Below are positions 1 to 11,135 of a stretch of 64,000 nt of DNA, one piece after another. The notes beneath the pieces are model-generated. The model saw only the letters and a list, made by a program, of their open reading frames with translations, made no database searches and was not told the DNA's origin. Position 1 is the first letter of the stretch. Every line of letters begins with the position of its first letter. Where the stretch lies: positions 30,181,501 to 30,245,500 of the forward strand of contig OX485805.1 in the NCBI GenBank assembly GCA_950295325.1, in the 5' to 3' direction. This stretch comes from Polytrichum commune. Lineage: Eukaryota > Streptophyta > Polytrichopsida > Polytrichales > Polytrichaceae. Both the position numbers and the translations under genes were made by a program.

Positions 1-1084
1 TGTCCATTGCTGGCTTGATAAGGCTTTCACCAGAGGTTGTGTAGAAACATCCAGTTTTTAGTCTTGCACTTTTGAAAGTATAAGGTATAAGGTTGTTATG
101 CAGTTACTTCTATAAATTGGACACCTTTATTTGAAGGCCTCTGTAAGTTGTGTACAGATAAAACCTGTATATGGCAATTTATGGGAAGAGCTGGCAGTCA
201 CTGTAAAATTAGCCGACCACATTTGGCAAAAAACCGGATGAAATTTGAATATGTAGGCCGGATAACCAATGGTAAATTAGAGTGCATAGGAAATTGATCA
301 GTCCAATGAAACAAATGACGGTGAATTAGCTGCTGGATATCTAGGGAGGTGGAAATTGGCTGGACCCTCGAGGGTATAGGCAATTCTTAGATGGGATTCC
401 CCAGGGTATAGCCGAGTATGGTTAAGGGTTCGGTGCTCACTCACTTGGCTCCCCCTACCTTGCTCTGCTTACTTGCTTCCTAACTTCCAATTGCTTCTTT
501 CTTCACTCCTTTTCTCTATCCCATTCTATCTGAGGTTTCTTAGTGTCAGGATGAGTAGTGGCTGTTGAGCAGTGGGCTAATTGGAAGTTGGTAAGTTAAC
601 ATGTTCAATATGACATTGGATGTTTATGGAAGCCAATGTTCCTGAGCATGTTCTCGAGCTTGTGGAAGATGATGTATTGGATGTAGGCAAGTTAACATTG
701 TTATAAGTTGTTGAGAAATCCATTATTGTGGGACACTATCTTGGTAGAGTCATGAGCTCCATGATTGTAATGGTTTCTTAATACAATCATAGACCTTCTT
801 CTTGTTCCTGCATGTTGTGTCTTCCCCCCCCCCCTGTCAAGAGCGTTAGGGTTTCGTGGTTTCTGATTTTGTGAACTTGACACTTCTTAGAGGATGATGC
901 TTGTATTGGGAAGATCCTCATATGCCACAGATCTTAATCCTATCTCTCTGTTTATGGCACTATCCCCAAGCATGTCACTAGGTGGTGATTGTAACCGAGG
1001 TGTATAAGAAATACTTGTGCACGAGAAAATAGATTAATGGAAAGAAAAAAATGTTCGAACTCTTGCTGGACTGTTCTTTTGCAG
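1..1084. other. No supported gene; possible intron upstream of CutA-like exon
   Basis: AT-rich sequence with a C10 run near 826-835. I see no ORF with recognisable protein character. The last 25 bases (1060-1084) look like a plant intron 3' end: a pyrimidine-rich stretch ending in TTTTGCAG. Positions about 195-310 weakly resemble about 60005-60110 (shared AGGCCG, TAAATTAG and CATAGGAAAT-type words in the same order), which suggests an old dispersed repeat. Confidence 0.5.
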
Positions 1085-1147
1085 GCTCAAAGTTGGCACA
1101 CAACATTATTGAGAACAAGCTTGCAGCGTGTGTCAACCAAATTCTAG
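1085..1147 (+). CDS. Single CutA-like exon (partial gene or fragment)
   Basis: CutA proteins are small trimeric proteins of the divalent-cation tolerance family; plant members usually carry an organelle transit peptide. What is visible is one 63-bp exon between a strong acceptor (TTTTGCAG, ending 1084) and a donor (CTAG/GTCC at 1147/1148). It encodes SKLAHNIIENKLAACVNQIL, flanked by split codons at both ends (phase 1 to phase 1), so its length is a multiple of three. The core KLA-x-x-I-x-x-x-KLAACVN is the most conserved N-terminal part of CutA, where the family normally continues VPGIES. The usual Pro after VN is replaced by Leu. I could not find the preceding or following exons within several kb on either side, so this may be an exon of a gene with long introns or a stranded fragment. 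The transposon that begins 29 bases downstream would lie in the next intron. Confidence 0.55.
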   Translation, partial: AQSWHTTLLRTSLQRVSTKF

Positions 1148-1175
1148 GTCCATTTCCTTCAAACTCATATGAGTA

Positions 1176-2707
1176 CCATACGTTAAGGGCAGCTTCGGCA
1201 CAAAATAATTCTAAAAATAGACGCCGAAAATTTTAGAAAATTATTGACATTTTTTGCCGAATATAAAATTAATTAATTTTCAAAATTGCCGAAAAGTAAG
1301 AAATTTTTACTTCTCACTAGAATTTTACTTACACTGGAAGCATATATGAACTCTGAAGGAGAGAAGGTGCTCCTTTTGTAATCAAGCTCACTTACATTAG
1401 TCCACAAAGAATATGGGTTAAGAAGTAGCAAGACTCTAAGTGAGGCTTTTCAAATGTGTTGTACACAATTTTTTGGAGTCCAATTGAGCATAGAAGATGA
1501 AGTTTTATAGAATTTTGTCCAACTAACAAAAGTTGAGAAATCAAGTAATCTTCCACCCCCAACAAGTTTTGTGTCAAAATAAGTCTTTATGCAAAAGATA
1601 TGGACAAAACATTGCAGCTGTGTAAAGATCAAAAAATTAAAATGCGTTCATAACAGTTTTTCGGAGCTCATTTGTGCATAGAAGATCAACTTTTTTGGAA
1701 ATTTATTGCTCTAAGAAAAGTTTAGAAATCAAGTAATCTTCCACCTCCAACAAGTTTTGTGTCAAAATAAGTCTTTATGCGAAAGATATGGAGAAAACAT
1801 TGCAGCCGTGTAAAGATCAAAAAATTAAAATGCGTTCATAACAGTTTTTCGGAGCTCATTTGTGCATAGAAGATGAAGTTTTATAGAATTTTGTCCAACT
1901 AACAAAAGTTGAGAAATCAAGTAATCTTCCACCCCCAACAAGTTTTGTGTCAAAATAAGTCTTTATGCAAAAGATATGGAGAAAACATTGCAGCCGTGTA
2001 AAGATCAAAAAATTAAAATGCGTTCATAACAGTTTTTCGGAGCTCATTTGTGCATAGAAGATCAACATTTTTGGAATTTTGTTGCTCTAAGAAAAGTTTA
2101 GAAATCAAGTAATCTTCCACCTCCAACAAGTTTTGTGTCAAAATAAGTCTTTATGCAAAAGATATGGACAAAACATTGCAGCTGTGTAAAGATCAAAAAA
2201 TTAAAATGCGTTCATAACAGTTTTTCGGAGCTCATTTGTGCATAGAAGATCAACTTTTTGGAATTTTGTTGCTCTAAGAAAAGTTTAGAAATCAAGTAAT
2301 CTTTCACCTCCAACAAATTTTATGTCATTTGAAGACTCTATGCAAAAGTTATGTGTGTTATAAAAATGAAGTCTAACTAGGTGCTTCACCTCAAACTTTA
2401 CATATCCCATATGCATTGTTGAACACAACTCCACTCTACTTGTATAAAGCACATAGCATTCTCAACTCTTCACAAAATTGTGAAAGATTTATATCTTTTG
2501 TAAAACTCTTCACACAAATTGTGAAATCGTGAATGAACATCCTTGTTTACTGTTAGATAATAACTTCTTGGATGTATGCCGAAATTGCATTATTAAACTA
2601 TTTAGAATGCCGAAATTTTTAGTAATTTTTTTTTTGCTGCCGGACACTGTTTTTTTACTTTTAATAATTATTCGGCAAGAGAGCGCCGAAGCTGCCCTTA
2701 ACGTACG
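1176..2707. mobile_element. TA-flanked DNA transposon with inverted repeats, non-autonomous
   Basis: The ends are inverted repeats: CCATACGTTAAGGGCAGCTT at the left and its complement with one mismatch (CCGTACG...) at the right. They continue into CGGC on both sides and are flanked by TA (1174-1175 and 2708-2709). Copies of GCCGAA/TTCGGC recur just inside both ends (about 1222, 1256, 1287 on the left; 2578, 2610, 2672, 2685 on the right), like subterminal transposase-binding repeats. There is no transposase ORF. The centre is a 188-bp tandem array (separate entry). TA duplication suggests a Tc1/mariner-like mover, but the termini match no family I can name. Confidence 0.75.
1436..2390. repeat. 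188-bp tandem repeat, about 5 units, alternating A/B types
   Basis: The anchor word AACAAGTTTTGTGTCAAAAT starts at 1561, 1749, 1937 and 2125, with a diverged form at 2312, giving steps of 188, 188, 188 and 187. Units alternate between a form with ATGAAGTTTTATAGAATTTT plus CACCCCCAAC and a form with ATCAACTTTTTTGGAA-type sequence plus CACCTCCAAC, in the order A, B, A, B, B. This is a 376-bp higher-order repeat inside the transposon at 1176-2707. Confidence 0.9.
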
Positions 2708-2709
2708 GT

Positions 2710-3660
2710 ATCTTGATCAATTATCAATGTGAAGATTCCTATGCTCATTAAATGATCATATACATTCCCCCAATTATGTTGACTATTGAACCTAGAATGG
2801 TTAGAAACGGTCCTGGTTTTGGGTTTAGGTCTGGTTCCAGTGTTGGCATAATCCAATATTTCATGTTTGTGGAATTTTGGGTGATTAAGCTTGCAGACTC
2901 ATTTGCTTGGAGTTGGATTCCATTTTGGGTTGAGCGTGTACAAGAGGAGGGCTGCCGTTGAATGAGTAAGCTTGCAAACTTCACTTGTCAAGTTTTGATT
3001 TTGATTTTGATTTTGATTTTTGTGTTGGATTTTGGGTTTCATTTCATCCAGTAGTTTCAATGCTTGTGGTTGGGGCATGTGGCGATTATAAGTGCGTGTG
3101 AGAAGAGATTGCGTCTCAATGGTTGAGATTACAAACTCATTTGTCTAGTTTTGAGTTTGAGTTTGAATTTAGTTTCAAGTTCACACTGCAAAGGATCTTA
3201 AGGTAGATGAATCTTAAATGGTTACTATTCTTAACTTTTGAGCTTACAAACTGATCTGTCTGGTTTTGGGTTTAAGTTTGAATTTAGTGTTGAGTTTGGT
3301 TTTTGTGGAACTGGGGGCATTTGGCGATTATGATGAGTGCGTACTCAAGTCGTTGTCGCTAAAGGATTAAGCTTGCAGAATCAAGAATCATTGGTTTGAT
3401 TCTAGTAGTTACAATATTTGCAATATTTTTAAACTTGTGGTTGGCACATTCGATGATCACTTACAGTAGATTGGTGCTTTAGTTTTAGTTTTTATTTTTT
3501 TTGGGTTTGATTTTTGCGTTAGGTTAATCCAACTATTTCATGCTTGAGGAGCTTGGGACATTCGGTGGTTATGAGTGCGCACAAGAGGATGTTGCTGCTG
3601 CTTGATGATTAAGCTTGCAGACTCATTGGTTTGGGTTTAAGCTTTCCAGTGTTATTCAAC
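2710..3660. repeat. Degenerate tandem repeat (GATTAAGCTTGCAGACTCAT-type units)
   Basis: Variants of a unit containing AAGCTTGCAGACTCATTTG, GGGTTTGAGTTTGAATTTAG, a GGCGATTATGAGTGCG word and CAAGAGGA-x-GTTGCTGC recur near 2884, 2966, 3123, 3240, 3366 and 3607. Unit spacing varies from about 80 to 240 bases, so this is an old, eroded minisatellite. A short (TTTTGA)n run lies at about 2994-3020. Reading frames in this stretch carry no recognisable protein motif. Confidence 0.6.
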
Positions 3661-4400
3661 TGGAATATGTTTTTAAATATTGAAGCTCTTATCTCTGTTG
3701 TGATTTTGTGATGTTTGCAAAATTTATGAGTTTAATGCTGGAACTCAAAAAGCATTTGGATTTTAGGAATTGTTCTATCTACAAAGATACAAAGGTTGTT
3801 GTTCGAACATTTGACCAATGGTAAGCATTGAATTGTTGATACATTTGAATCCAACGAATGTCTGTGACTAGGAATGCTTTCATCTCCAATGAAGGTTTTT
3901 GTTTCATGCCTTGTGAATTGGTCGGGAATTCGATAATATTATGCAAGTGACAAGAGCGATTGGACTGTAAAAAGTGTTCTTTGGTGTCAAATTTGAGTAT
4001 TTAATTTGGTACCTATTCCTTTTCCAAATTTAAATATTTCTGTTCAAATTTAAAACATTAACTGAGCTAACACATGAATTGTGCACATTTCACTAAGGAC
4101 ATTTTGATTTCCAGATTTGAATTACTGTGCATTTCATGAACAAAGGGATTTCCAGTTTTGTCCACTTCATGCACACAAATTCAAATCACATTGAAAGAGG
4201 GCACTTCCATTTCCATACATTTGAATACGTGCGCTTTTGAATTTGTGTGCATTTCAATACATTTGAAATCTTGTTCACTTGGATTTGCACATTACAATTT
4301 CCATCTTCCAGTTTGTATGCATTCATGCAAACATGCACATTTCACGTACACAACCTTATGTGGTACTGAAATTCTATACCTATGATACCTACCATATATG
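3661..4400. other. No gene seen; low-complexity CATTTGAAT-rich sequence
   Basis: From about 4060 to 4340 the words CATTTGAA, GTGCATTTCA and TTTCCA recur irregularly, giving a loosely repetitive, AT-rich tract. No coding motif, RNA gene or transposon end was recognised. Confidence 0.4.
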
Positions 4401-5300
4401 TTTTTAATCTAAGGGCACATGACAATGACTCTTGCCATCAACAACACTATGACGAAGTATGTGGTCAATATCCCGACACACTAAAGTCACTCTTGCAAAG
4501 CCTTTACAACTATGTTGACACTCTTGTTAATGCATATCCAATGGAACATATTAGGACCCACTAGGACAAAGACCACGAGAAAGTAGTGCAAGGGCTTGTC
4601 AATGCAAAGCCACCGGCAATTGCCAATGAGTAGTACCCCAACAATTTGAAGCAATATTGGGTTGGCACCCATTTCTTGCACAAAACAATTTACGACAAGA
4701 TTGTGCTTTCATTCCCCTTGAGGCATATAGTGGGACAAGGCACATGTAGTAATCCACAAATTGTTTAGAATTCCACCCCCTCGTGTTGTGCATCATGTCC
4801 CTTGGTTGGTCTTCTTTGTGAGGCAATTCACTACCTTTTCTCCGCCACATGTGCCCATGTCTCCCACCCAATGCTTGGTTCAAAGAGGTTTGATCTTGTG
4901 GATTGGATGAGAGTTGCAAACAAACCTCATTATATGGGAACTTGGTTGATGGCACACAAGTTCCTTGAATATGAGGGGTACATCTTATGTGTAGGTGCTT
5001 GAGATGCGGTAGACAATGACAATTGGGATGAGGGTGTACACTATAGGTGTTGGATGCAAATTGGGTGCTTGAGGTATGTGACTAATGTTGGAATGTGTGC
5101 ACGAGAGTTATTTTAGACATGGTCACACATGACAAGGAGCACTTCATCCCTGTTTGGACACAACTCATCAAGGTGTCCCTAGATGATGCTTCGGTGGATG
5201 CCATCTATATGTGGTTTGCCTACAGAGATTTCATTGACATACATTGAGAAACATAATCACTTGTATGGAAATTATGTTATTTGTTTGTGTATGAATAGAG
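4401..5300 (+). pseudogene. Possible decayed coding sequence, family not recognised
   Basis: Plus-strand frames across this stretch read like an old protein gene broken by stops. Pieces occur at 4382-4564, at 4640-4770 and at 4802-5002 (containing RFDLVDWMRVANKPHYMGTW). Composition is more balanced than the flanks, and the fragments have mixed hydrophobic/charged character without low complexity. I cannot assign a family; a transposase relic is the default guess, given that a MULE relic lies on the other strand 3 kb away. The minus-strand 118-codon frame over 4599-4955 is probably a shadow of this. Confidence 0.25.
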
Positions 5301-5399
5301 AATGCATTGAAATGGTATACAAAATGCACTGGAATGGTCAATGGTTAGATTAAAGGAGGTCCCATACACTTATAGGGCAAGTGTACACAAAACACTCAC

Positions 5400-6060
5400 A
5401 TGAAATGTCAAATGGGATTGGGAGGGCACATGGAAAGGTTATGGGCATATGCTACTCAAATTAGGCACATGGAAGTGTATGGATGCATGCTCATGACATG
5501 GCACATGCCATTGACCTTGACAAAGCATTGGCCACATGGCATTTAGCCAAGCACATGACACATGCCATTGACAATGAGAAAGCATTGGGCACATCCAACC
5601 CAAGGCCATGAGAGAGCATTGGGCATATGTTACATCATGTCAAACACAAAGAGAGCAACAAACATGTCTACCTTGCATGGCACATTCAAATGGGATGGGC
5701 ACAAGGAAATGGGCACATGGTACATGTTCATGACCATCACAAGAGGAGGGGCAAACATGTGTACATTCCAAGCACATGCTAATGATATTAGCATAAGGAG
5801 AAAGAAATGAAGGGCCAACATGTGTACATTACATGATACATGCTAATGAGTTATGCACACGATCCTATGTTGGACACTTGGACAATACATGATACATGGG
5901 CAATACATAATACATTGTGTTGGGCACGTGGGCATTATAGGGCACATGGTTGGCACACATTACATGGGCAATGCATGGCACCTACTCAAAGTATCCAAGA
6001 GTATTGGCACAACCCAACTACATGGCATATGCATGAAATTGTACACATTGAGATGACCTT
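5400..6060. repeat. GGCACATG-rich low-complexity tract
   Basis: Words of the type GGCACATGG, GGGCACATG, TACATGATACATG and GCATTGG recur at irregular intervals over the whole stretch. The same vocabulary continues more thinly to about 9.5 kb. Short frames here are products of this repetition, not genes. Confidence 0.6.
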
Positions 6061-6890
6061 GAATGATGAAATATGGAAGTGAAGATGATTGTGCGATGCA
6101 TAACAACAACAAAGACATGCATGGAAGCATAGATGAGATGAATGTGACCAACATGTAGATTTGGAGGCACCACAAAATGTGTACAAATGTGGAAGAGTAA
6201 TAATGCAAGGGGTTCTCCAAATCGCTTATATTGTCTACTTCCAAGAGCAAGTGGAAGCGTTGAAGGCATAGCCATGTGCCATGCATGAGTGTTGATTATG
6301 TGTGTGAGATGGGCTTCGGTACATAGTGTGCCATCATTTAAAATCTCAACACCTAAGTGTTGGTAGATAAGTAGTTGCTAAGACCAAGACCATGTTGAGG
6401 GGCAACACTTGGTTGACTAGATGATTGTGGACGTTTAGAATGACACCCTTGCACCTACAAAAAGGATTCAATCTTTCACTATCCCATTCAAAACTATGCG
6501 GAGGACTTTGGGGTGGGGTGAAGAACTCCTTTGTAGGTGGGGTTACATCCTCCGAACAACTTGCTTTGTCGCATCCAAAAACGTGGGACATCGCTTGATG
6601 AACTCCCATCATGCAATATGTATATGCTTGGCTTTGCTATCATGTTGACATAGTTTAAACATGCCAAGGAAATCCAAGCGTTATGAAAATCCTCTCTGCC
6701 TTTTTTAGGGGGGAAAATGTCACTATCATCACTAACTTTGTCCACCAGATCACACCATTTAGAACTTAGGGATTGCAAGACCAAAATGATTTCCCAATAA
6801 GCTATCACCTTGGGCCAAATGTTTCCACCCAATACTTCATCCAAGATCCCAAGAATAACTAAGGATTATGTTTAGGGAAGGGTTGGAATG
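6061..6890 (-). pseudogene. Unassigned minus-strand frames, possible decayed gene
   Basis: Two overlapping minus-strand frames (6494-6844, 116 codons; 6346-6612, 88 codons) have ordinary protein composition, including the segment SKWCDLVDKVSDDSDIFPPK. They could be one sequence shifted by an indel around 6550-6600. No conserved domain was recognised. It may belong with the MULE relic further right or be chance; confidence is low. Confidence 0.2.
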
Positions 6891-6896
6891 GCACAT

Positions 6897-7484
6897 GGGT
6901 GCAAGCATGGTAAAGTGGACCAAAAAAATGCTCCAGTATCATAGTATTTTGGTCAAACACCTCAAAGTAGGAGCAAATTGTTGATTAAATTGAATGTTTT
7001 TGCATGATGACCTTTATTGTTGTGTTAGGTACTCAAATGTAGAATACCAAGATGAGATCTTCAAAAAATATCGTTAAAAATAATGCTCAAAAGAAAATGG
7101 CTAGATCTGGGTTTGGATGTAAATTTCATGACCTTATCTATTTTGAGCTTGAATTTTTTTCATATACCTTGCATTATTTAAACACTTGAGATCATCAAAT
7201 ATATTGTAGAAAATCATCAAATCAATGCAAATTTTATCGTATTTTAAACAAAAGTTTGACAATAACTTGTTCAATATCACGACTTGCACTGTCTTCTTAA
7301 TTATTTATATTTTTTTTTGAGATTGTTTTGGTCAACACACATTACTTGACTTTAGATCAATATGTTATTTGAGTGTTTATGGATTTTTTTTTCACAAATC
7401 CAACTTTGGTATATTGTTTTGAATGACTTTCACTAAATTTTGTGCAAGGGTCAAGAGCTGTCCACTTTTACCATGCTTGCACCC
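6897..7484. mobile_element. 588-bp element with inverted repeats GGGTGCAAGCATGGTAAA
   Basis: The left end GGGTGCAAGCATGGTAAAGTGGAC is repeated inverted at the right end (7461-7484) with a single extra A. Both ends are flanked by ACAT (6893-6896 and 7485-7488). The interior is AT-rich and non-coding. A diverged relative lies at about 28989-29478, sharing long interior stretches such as TTAGGTACTCAAATGTAGA and GTAAATTTCATGACCTTA. Superfamily undetermined. Confidence 0.7.
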
Positions 7485-8860
7485 ACATGCGAGTAGCTCA
7501 TGACGGGAAAGGTGGAAAAAAACTGCAATAAAGGATGTGCCATTGTGTAACATACGCTTGAGGTATTTGAAGGCTAAAAATTGTGGGCATTTGCAGCATC
7601 AGATACACATGTTGGCACATATGCCACAAAATTCTCCAAAAAATCGCCTATGTGAGTTGAAGTCATGTGATCTTCACATGGGGTCATTGTGATTGTGCCA
7701 TGTACACAAGCACATGACATGTACCCGTTGAGATTCTAAGTGTGGGAGAGGAAATCCTTGTGTGTTTTAAGCTCTAGCCGTCCAGATCTTTGTTTGCATT
7801 GGAAAGTGGTTTAGTATCCAAAAAATTCTTGGGTAAGCCATGGTACATGTTGGCTTTGAATGTCCTTTGTTTTCCATATACCATATTCATGTCTTCAAGG
7901 AGATATTCAACAAGGACCATTTTGCCACTTGTAGTATGCACCATGTCCCAAGCTAACTTGCAAATATTGCATCTAGATCTACAAGCAATCCAATTTTGGC
8001 ACATCATGATGAATGGCAAGATGTGCCTTGAAGGTGGGGTCATCATCTGGGAGCATGGTGTGTTCCCTAGTATATTTGGCACACATTCTTGAGAAGGTTG
8101 GCACACACAATGTGGATTAGTTGCTTGTGATCCTTGTGATGCGTCCAACATAGCCAACAAACCCCCGCCATCTATGCCCTTGAGAGCCTCATGATACCTT
8201 GTGATAGTAATTTGTACAAGGAGAGTGCATCATGGTGAGAACTTTCACTTGATGTTTGCATATGAATCCATTTTGGGAAAATTCACATCCACAACATGAA
8301 TGTGCCAACTCAAGGTTATGCACCCAATACAATCTCCCTTGGCACTTTCAAGAACAATGGCTACACAATATGAGCGAGTAGGAAGGGGTTACACACCAAT
8401 CTAGTATATCTTTAGCCTTAACCACTTCACTAATTGTGAATTGTTCTTGTTTGTGGTCTTTAGCAGACCCTATGTTGAATGTTTTTTCTGCATCCTTTGG
8501 TACCTATAATGAAAAAACAAATTGCTTATTAACTCGTGGATCATTCAATTAACCCCCCTCTTATGCGCTTTTTCTTTGCTAGCTTGTAAAATTGACTTCA
8601 AGTTGGAGTGGTATGTCTCAATGGAGGCATTGGTATCTTGACCAGTATAAGGCAGGTTCCCATGACCTTTAACCCACATGTCCATATTTTCTCTTTGAAT
8701 TGCCAAAAGGGGTCATCCATAACTTTTGTAGTTGTTGTTGTGCCCAAGTTTCCATGTATAGAGCGTGCAAACACTCAGTGTCATACATCAACCGGGACAA
8801 GGCCTTTAAAGCTGTTGCCCTCACGACAAAGCCCAACATTTTCCTTTCTAATTGCACCCA

Positions 8861-9210
8861 TACCCAGACCATGCCCATCAACAACGACCTATGCCCACCC
8901 ATGCCCACCCATAGCATGACATGTGCGCACCCATGCCCACCCATGCCCACACATAGCATGACATGTGCCCACCCATGCCCACCCATGCTATTCAAATTGC
9001 GCCCATGTATTCAAAAATTATGTAATGTGTATTGTGTAATTGTGTAATTGTGTAATTATGCCCCACCCATGCCCACCCATGCCCGCCCATGAACAATAAT
9101 AGCGCAGCCATGCCCACCCATGCCCGCCCATGAACAATAATATTGCACCCATGCCCACCCAAAACCCATGGGCATGGGTGGGTATGGGCATGGGCATGGG
9201 TATGGGCGCC
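8861..9210. repeat. CCCATGCCCA minisatellite, ends inverted to GGGCATGGGT
   Basis: Tandem and near-tandem copies of CCCATGCCCACC run from about 8870 to 9165, with interspersed words CATAGCATGACATGTG and AACAATAATA. The sequence then flips to GGGCATGGGTATGGGC (about 9166-9210), so the two halves can form a hairpin. It lies inside the MULE relic. Confidence 0.85.
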
Positions 9211-9480
9211 CGATGTAGGGCTCTGCCTCACGAATGCATATTTAATCTTGGGATACACATTATTTGCCCGAGCAGGATGCATGTGCCATGTGCAAAGGAA
9301 TATATTTTGTCCTCGTCAAACCTCTCTACAAGAATTCATAGGTATTGGGTATGCGTACATGTATACATACCCAATATATGTTTTTATTATTATAAAAAAA
9401 ACCAATGATGGACAAAGTGAAAAATGAGCAGCTTATTAGGAGGGTGGCTCATGGTATTCAATGGACGCACGTGCGCGCGA

Positions 9481-9492
9481 GGGGGGGGGGGG
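9481..9492. repeat. G12 run after ACGCACGTGCGCGCGA
   Basis: A homopolymer G run follows an alternating purine-pyrimidine stretch. Length may be affected by sequencing slippage. Confidence 0.7.
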
Positions 9493-9884
9493 TAAATATG
9501 AGGGGTGGGCACATGACACTTACCTCAAGCTATTAATCTCTACCTTAGTGTTATTTGGAACAAACGCATTAGGATGCCACCCAAGTTGTAGTTGCTACAA
9601 TTAGTCATTAAGAAAATACATCCAGGGGTGAGATCCTTATGAACGTGATGATGAATGCCATATGTAGACCATTATGCCACTCATCAAATGCTATGAGAGG
9701 GAACTACAATGTCCCCATGTGATTTTTTCACTGGTACATGGACAAGGCATGGTCATAGAGTGGAAAATGTTAAATGCAATAGAGGGTACATGGAATACTA
9801 GTGGCGCCATTGTTGTGATGGCAAGATGTTTCCTTCGCAAGATTGCATGAATTTGCGGATGTCTTGCTCCGAAAGGAATGTATC

Positions 9885-10400
9885 ACTCCCCAAGACACAT
9901 TTTTGACGATGTTTAGACATAATGCATATCATGTCGAGCCCCAACCTCAACTACTGGATCATAAATTCATGCTATTCTACAAAGAGATGCCCTAAGAAAG
10001 CGGCTTTGCCTTCCAAGTGGCATGCTCCATGCACAACCAATCATGCATGGTTGATATGCTTGGAGCACCCCCAAGGAGATCACAACCTGTAGACTTTTGT
10101 AAACCATGTGCAGTCAGGGGTTAATTAAAGATGGGCTATTTATCTAAATTTCTTGAATAATTGGCACCCTATTAGTAAATAAAATGATACTTTGAGATTA
10201 TTTTTGAGACCCTACAAGTAAATGTAATTTGTGCCATGAACTTATTTTATACACTATGTTGTTTTCCAGTTGTACCATTTATCATAATCTTGCAATTTTG
10301 ACATAAATTGACGTTAATCCATAACAAAACAACAACAATACACTAATGGTACATGTGAATACAATGAATGTTACCTAGTTGCAACACTATCTTGCAACAA
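9885..10400. other. No feature recognised
   Basis: AT-rich sequence between the MULE relic and the CT microsatellite. The first about 200 bases may hold further N-terminal MULE sequence on the minus strand, but no motif is clear. Confidence 0.3.
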
Positions 10401-10401
10401 T

Positions 10402-10475
10402 CAAGCACTATCATAAAACTCTCGGTGACCACCCCAAGCCTGCACACAAGACCAAATCATCACTTAGTTAATGCT
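10402..10475. repeat. Dispersed repeat leading into a CT microsatellite (copy 1)
   Basis: About 74 bases from CAAGCACTATCATAAAACTC to TTAGTTAATGCT match 31283-31355 with one visible substitution (CTCGGTG versus CTCAGTG). In both places the shared block stops at a (CT)n tract, either directly or after a few bases. Confidence 0.85.
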
Positions 10476-10490
10476 TCTAGCTATTATTCT

Positions 10491-10492
<2 letters not shown>

Positions 10493-10552
<60 letters not shown>
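10493..10552. repeat. (CT)30 microsatellite
   Basis: Sixty bases of uninterrupted CT. Leu-Ser repeats seen in translation here are artefacts of this tract. Confidence 0.98.
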
Positions 10553-10556
<4 letters not shown>

Positions 10557-11135
10557 CTTGATTTACGGGCTCCTTTCAAAAAGAATCAACGGGCTGCCCG
10601 GGGAGAAAAAATACAGTATAAAAATGGAAGTCGAAGTCCCAAAAAGCACTTCCGCAGGGACTTACCCAGTACTCCATTAGCTCACCTCTACAGTACAGAC
10701 TACCAGAGAACGTTGTGTAGATAGGCGACTGAAAAGGAGGAGAGATAGTATCTACGATTGCAGTCTGTGAGTAAAGGAGTATTACAACAGATTATCTGCA
10801 CATAGTCCTGAGTATCCGAAGGCTTGACACTGTATGAGCAATTTCGGTTTTCTGCTGAGAAGAGTTGTGAGTTGGGGACTACAATTCACACTGAATATTT
10901 CAAGATGAACAAAAACAGCTCATCGCAAGTCGACTTTAAGGTGTAGATCAGATGATTCTACACTTAAAGAAAGATATGAATACATGGGATTATCAGTTTC
11001 TTGTACCTTATCATTTATCATTTCTTGATTCAAAGATTGCATGATACATTCTTATTATATGCAATTCAATTTATAGAGTACTATACCTATTTCCATGGAA
11101 GTAGCATTGCCTTGTTGACATCGATAACAAGTAAG

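Larger units (their letters stand above)
7774..9884 (-). pseudogene. Broken MULE-like transposase with SWIM zinc finger
   Basis: Read right to left on the minus strand, separate frames give the parts of a MULE/SWIM protein in the expected order. An N-terminal segment DTFLSEQDIRKFMQSC lies at about 9836-9884. A transposase-core segment LIAFDEWHNGLHMAFIIT lies at about 9644-9697. Next come LKALSRLMYDTE (about 8800), GHGNLPYTGQDTNASIETYH (about 8600-8690), then IHEL...HYRYQ. The SWIM finger SCCGCEFSQNGFICKHQVKV (C-x-C-x8-C-x-H) lies at about 8238-8303, and a C-terminal frame at 7774-8160. The parts sit in different frames with stop codons (for example TGA just before the IHEL segment), and 0.35 kb of CCCATGCCCA minisatellite interrupts the middle, so it cannot make a protein. 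MULE proteins cut and paste Mutator-like elements, and the SWIM finger is thought to bind DNA or protein. I did not find its terminal inverted repeats. Confidence 0.7.

Noticed and set aside
8503-8515. Apparent intron acceptor (TTTTTTCATTATAG on the minus strand) in the MULE relic
   Set aside because: The protein family reads straight through this point (HYRYQ segment), so it is coding sequence rather than an intron end.
10368-10724. Leu/Ser-repeat ORFs at the CT microsatellite (also at 27612-27803)
   Set aside because: Encoded by (CT)n; low-complexity artefact.
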